Shown: positions 60,925 through 64,000 of the stretch, in pieces | Layout: each line of letters begins with the position of its first letter | How positions within the stretch are numbered: the first letter of the stretch is position 1 | From: Acidobacteriota bacterium | Lineage (GTDB): Bacteria; Acidobacteriota; Terriglobia; Terriglobales; Acidobacteriaceae | Length of the DNA: 64,000 bases | Assembly (NCBI GenBank): GCA_021803035.1 | Contig: JAJZME010000050.1 | Location: 1-64,000, forward strand | Direction of reading: 5' to 3' | Program-made: the position numbers and the translations under genes | Notes under the pieces: generated by a model | Databases searched by the model: none | What the model was told of the DNA's origin: nothing | What the model saw: only the letters and a program-made list of their open reading frames with translations

Positions 60925-62823
60925 ATGAGCAAACGATCTCTCACAGTTGCATTGATTGCAGCCCTCACGCTCCCCGTCAGCCTGATGGCGCAGGCGCCTT
61001 CGCTTACCATCCAGGTCAACCATCCCCGGGCCAAGGTCAGCCCCACGCTTTATGGCCTGATGACCGAGGAGATCAACCACTCCTATGACGGCGGCCTCTA
61101 CGCCGAACTGGTCAGCGACCGCGCCATTCGCAGCGGCTTCGGCGCGCTCTTCCACTGGGACATGGTGGCGCGCGGCAACTCTGAGGTAAACATTTCCGTC
61201 GATAACGCCACCGGCCCCAGCGCGGTCCTGTCCCGCAGCCTCAAAGTCAGCGTGAAGGCAGCCACGGAAGCCGCGCCCGCCGGCGTCGAGAACGACGGCT
61301 GGTGGGGCATCCCGGTAAAGCCGGGAAACATCTACACCGGCTCGTTCTGGGCAAAGACCGACAGCCCTGGTGTTCCCGTCACCATTAGCCTCGAAAACGA
61401 TCACACTGGCCAGGTTGCAGCCGCCACCACCGTAACCGCCCTCACCAGCCAGTGGAAGGAGTACAGGTACAAGCTCACCACCGGCAATAACGTACCATTC
61501 TCATCAAACAACCACCTGATCCTCACCATTCCGCGTCCCGCCACCGTCTGGTTCGATCTGGTTTCGCTCTTCCCCCCGACCTATGACGCTCAGGTACACG
61601 GCAACCGCATCGACCTCATGGACATGCTGGCGGCGATGCACCCCAAATTCCTGCGTTTCCCCGGCGGAAACTACCTCGAAGGCCGGACCATTGCCCAGCG
61701 CTTCAACTGGGAAAAAACCATCGGTCCCTGGATCGAACGCCCCGGCCATGAGAGCCCCTGGGGATATTGGTCCTCCGATGGCATGGGCCTGCTCGAGTTT
61801 CTGGAGTGGTGCCAGGACCTCCACATGCAGCCCATTCTGGCCGTCTACGCCGGCTACTCGCTCGACCGTCAGCACATCAATCCGGGCCCCGGCCTCGAAC
61901 CGTATGTAAAGAGCGCGCTCGATGAAATCCAGTACGTAACCGGCTCGACCAGCACCAAATGGGGCGCCATGCGCGCCAAAGACGGCCATCCCGCGCCCTT
62001 CCCGCTCCACTACGTCGAGATCGGCAACGAAGACCAGTTTGACCCCTCAGGCTCCTACAACGGCCGCTTCGCGCAGTTCTATCACGCCATCAAGCAGGCC
62101 TATCCTGACCTGCAGGTAATTGCAACCACACCGGTGACAAGCGTGACGCCCGACGTCATCGACGAACACTTCTACATGTCCGCCGAAGAGGCGTTCAAGA
62201 TGGCGCACCACTTCGATCACGCCAGCCGCAGCGGCCCCAAAATCTTCGTGGGCGAGTGGGCCACGCGCGAAGGCGATCCCACGCCGAATCTGCAGGCGGC
62301 GCTGGCTGACGCCGCATGGCTCACCGGCATCGAGCGCAACAGCGATCTGGTCATCATGGCCAGCTATGCGCCGCTGTTCGTCAACGTCAATCCCGGCGCC
62401 GCGCAATGGGTGCCTGACCTGATCGGCTACAACGCCCTCACCTGCTATGGCTCGCCGAGTTACTGGGTGCAGGTAATGTTCGCTAGGCACCTGGGTACCG
62501 AAATCGTGCCCGCCAGCCTCGCCAGCGCCGGCCCGCGTGTCTTCGAGTCGGTCACCAGCGACCCGGCGCGCCACAAGCTCTTCATCAAGATCGTGAACGC
62601 AACTTCACTGCCCAAACCCCTCACGATCACACTCGACGGCGTGGCGAAGATTTCACCGCACGCCACCCTCATCACACTCAGCGGAAAAACCCCGAACGCA
62701 ACCAACTCCATCACCCATCCGCGCACGATTGTCCCGGTCTACCGGGCGCTAACCCTGGCCGGCCCGAAGTTCGAGCGGACCTTCGTGCCGTACTCCGTAA
62801 ATGTGTTGGAAGTCACTTACTGA
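60925..62823 (+). CDS. Alpha-L-arabinofuranosidase, glycoside hydrolase family 51
   Basis: Exported GH51 enzyme of 632 residues. A signal peptide ends near residue 23 (SLMAQA). A carbohydrate-binding-like beta-sandwich (about 90-220) precedes the (beta/alpha)8 barrel, which has LRFPGGNYLEG. The acid/base is E369 in EIGNEDQFD and the nucleophile is E444 in FVGEWATREGD. It would remove arabinose from arabinoxylan or pectin. The ATG at 60925 gives the signal peptide; the frame is open to 60853. A strong terminator follows. Confidence 0.92.
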   Translation: MSKRSLTVALIAALTLPVSLMAQAPSLTIQVNHPRAKVSPTLYGLMTEEINHSYDGGLYAELVSDRAIRSGFGALFHWDMVARGNSEVNISVDNATGPSAVLSRSLKVSVKAATEAAPAGVENDGWWGIPVKPGNIYTGSFWAKTDSPGVPVTISLENDHTGQVAAATTVTALTSQWKEYRYKLTTGNNVPFSSNNHLILTIPRPATVWFDLVSLFPPTYDAQVHGNRIDLMDMLAAMHPKFLRFPGGNYLEGRTIAQRFNWEKTIGPWIERPGHESPWGYWSSDGMGLLEFLEWCQDLHMQPILAVYAGYSLDRQHINPGPGLEPYVKSALDEIQYVTGSTSTKWGAMRAKDGHPAPFPLHYVEIGNEDQFDPSGSYNGRFAQFYHAIKQAYPDLQVIATTPVTSVTPDVIDEHFYMSAEEAFKMAHHFDHASRSGPKIFVGEWATREGDPTPNLQAALADAAWLTGIERNSDLVIMASYAPLFVNVNPGAAQWVPDLIGYNALTCYGSPSYWVQVMFARHLGTEIVPASLASAGPRVFESVTSDPARHKLFIKIVNATSLPKPLTITLDGVAKISPHATLITLSGKTPNATNSITHPRTIVPVYRALTLAGPKFERTFVPYSVNVLEVTY

Positions 62824-62839
62824 AGAGCCTCCATCCACG

Positions 62840-62873
62840 CGCCGTCCGGTCTCGCCCGACCGGGCGGCGTTTT
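62840..62873 (+). terminator. Intrinsic terminator of the GH51 gene
   Basis: A 12-bp stem (62840-62851 with 62858-62869, one G-U pair) around TCGCCC is followed directly by TTTT. It lies 17 bp past the GH51 stop. Good rho-independent terminator by eye. Confidence 0.85.
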
Positions 62874-62963
62874 CGTCCCCACCCACCTGCCCCGCAACAG
62901 ACAAATGCATCCTCACGCTGCAATCTTCCGGCCACGCGCCATTTCAAGTAGAGTTAAGGCATT

Positions 62964-64000
62964 GTGATCGTCAACCTCGCCCGCCGCGCGCACGACCATA
63001 ACTGGGAACTCGATCCCATCACTCGCTCCCTGCTTGACACCGATTTCTACAAGCTCCTCATGCTCCAGTTCATCTGGAAAAATTTCCCCAAACTTCACGT
63101 CGCCTTCACCCTGCTCAATCGCACTCCTTCCGCCCGCCTGGGTGAGATAGTCGGCATTCACCGCCTCCGGGAACAACTGGAGGAGACGCGCAACCTCCGC
63201 TTCCACAAATCCGAACTGATCTGGCTGGCAGGCAACACATTTTATGGCCGCCGTGGCATCTTCGAGCCGGCATTTCTTGAGTGGCTTGAGCGCGACTTCC
63301 GTCTCTCCGACTTCGACCTGAGCGTCGAAAACGGCCAACTCGCCCTGCGCTTTCACGGCCTGTGGACCGAAACCACCCTGTGGGAAATCTACGCGCTCGC
63401 GGCAATCAGCGAGCTCAAGACCCGCGCCAGCCTCAAGGTGCTCACTGAATTCGATCTGGACATCCTCTATGCCCGCGCCAAAACCAGGCTGTGGGAAAAG
63501 ATGAAGCGCCTGCGCGGCGTGCCGGAGCTCAGCATCAGCGACTTCGGCACCCGGCGAAGACACAGCTTTCTCTGGCAAGAGTATGTCGTCGTAGCCATGC
63601 GGGATACTTTGGGCCCCGCATTCACGGGCACCTCCAACGCCTACCTCGCCTATAAGCACGACATGGAAGCTATCGGAACCAATGCCCACGAGTTACCCAT
63701 GGCGTTGGCTGCGCTGGCTGATAGCGATGATGAACTTAGAACCGCGCAATACCGCTTACTTCAGTTATGGCAACAGAGTTATCAGGGCGAGTTGCTCATT
63801 CTCCTTCCCGACACCTTCGGCACCACGCAGTTTCTCCGCAACGCGCCCGGCTGGGTGGCGAACTGGACCGGCCAGCGCATCGACAGTAAGAATGCCTATA
63901 CGGCCGGCGACGAATACATCGAGTGGCTCGTGCGCCACGGCCGCAACCCGCGGCAGAAGCGGCTGATCGCCTCTGATGCGCTCGACGTGGATCAGATTCT
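62964..64000 (+). CDS. pncB: Nicotinate phosphoribosyltransferase (3' partial)
   Basis: NAD-salvage enzyme forming nicotinate mononucleotide; the C-terminus is beyond the window. The frame is uninterrupted from a GTG at 62964 (AAGG four bases before) to the end, at least 345 residues. LLDTDFYKLLMLQFIW begins the fold, SDFGTRRRHSF and FTGTSNAYLAY follow, and GTNAHELPMA carries the phosphorylated histidine H242. DTFGTTQFL is another family site. A 258-residue antisense frame covering it is a shadow. Confidence 0.93.
   Translation, partial: MIVNLARRAHDHNWELDPITRSLLDTDFYKLLMLQFIWKNFPKLHVAFTLLNRTPSARLGEIVGIHRLREQLEETRNLRFHKSELIWLAGNTFYGRRGIFEPAFLEWLERDFRLSDFDLSVENGQLALRFHGLWTETTLWEIYALAAISELKTRASLKVLTEFDLDILYARAKTRLWEKMKRLRGVPELSISDFGTRRRHSFLWQEYVVVAMRDTLGPAFTGTSNAYLAYKHDMEAIGTNAHELPMALAALADSDDELRTAQYRLLQLWQQSYQGELLILLPDTFGTTQFLRNAPGWVANWTGQRIDSKNAYTAGDEYIEWLVRHGRNPRQKRLIASDALDVDQI

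Noticed and set aside
62913-63689. 258-residue minus-strand open frame near the right edge
   Set aside because: It mirrors the plus-strand pncB frame, which has the complete motif series.
1-64000. tRNA, rRNA, CRISPR, prophage or integrase att sites
   Set aside because: None recognised by eye; the short tandem repeats lack spacers of constant length and are not CRISPR-like.

Overview
The window looks like chromosomal DNA of an Acidobacteriota member, probably class Terriglobia (Acidobacteriaceae-like). The grounds are high GC with very long antisense shadow frames, an Oar-type TonB-dependent receptor with an N-terminal carboxypeptidase-regulatory domain, DUF4382 and beta-propeller lipoproteins, several plant-polysaccharide glycoside hydrolases, and a bacillithiol deacetylase. 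This is inferred from gene content; no rRNA marker is present. I found no tRNA, rRNA, CRISPR array, prophage or intact insertion sequence. About 51 protein genes are supported. The first (rimO) and last (pncB) are cut by the window edges.

Layout. 1-4808: rimO, yacG, pgpA, an NHL-propeller protein and cinA, all on the plus strand, with a nested palindromic repeat element before cinA. 4980-12405: a TonB-dependent receptor, a secreted metallophosphoesterase, a GH27 alpha-galactosidase and proline dehydrogenase. 12421-20721: a ClC transporter, two divergent GT4 glycosyltransferases sharing a perfect 23-bp palindrome, an unrecognised protein, a CCA-adding-enzyme homologue with an altered active site and a histone-H1-like tail, and two small zinc-ribbon proteins. 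20816-24592: a HAD phosphatase, a lytic transglycosylase, a flippase-like membrane protein, and an ECF sigma factor fused to an anti-sigma zinc finger. 24669-30572: a translationally coupled RND efflux operon (TolC, adaptor, permease, DUF2892). 30674-36092 (minus): PPK2 kinase, P-type proton ATPase, a secreted protein and Mn/Fe superoxide dismutase. 36433-44900: GH15 glucoamylase-like enzyme followed by transketolase, rpiB, a HAD hydrolase, gnd and zwf, a near-complete pentose phosphate cluster. 45037-52820: DUF4382 lipoprotein, RNase H, a sigma / HEAT-repeat anti-sigma / double-PDZ envelope-stress-like operon, and a propeller lipoprotein with BshB1. 53039-64000: homocysteine methyltransferase-MTHFR fusion, xseB, pyrD, ilvE, mscS, TauE plus DUF1634, a methyltransferase, GH51 arabinofuranosidase and pncB.

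Together the genes describe an aerobic heterotroph that breaks down plant or storage glycans (GH27, GH51, GH15, TonB receptor), routes glucose units into the oxidative pentose phosphate pathway, and invests in envelope and proton homeostasis.

The most unusual DNA-level feature is a set of degenerate 7- or 8-bp tandem repeats. They occur as inverted pairs in four intercistronic gaps: before cinA, after sod, between tkt and rpiB, and between gnd and zwf. They sit almost exactly between the stop codon of one gene and the start of the next, or directly after a stop.
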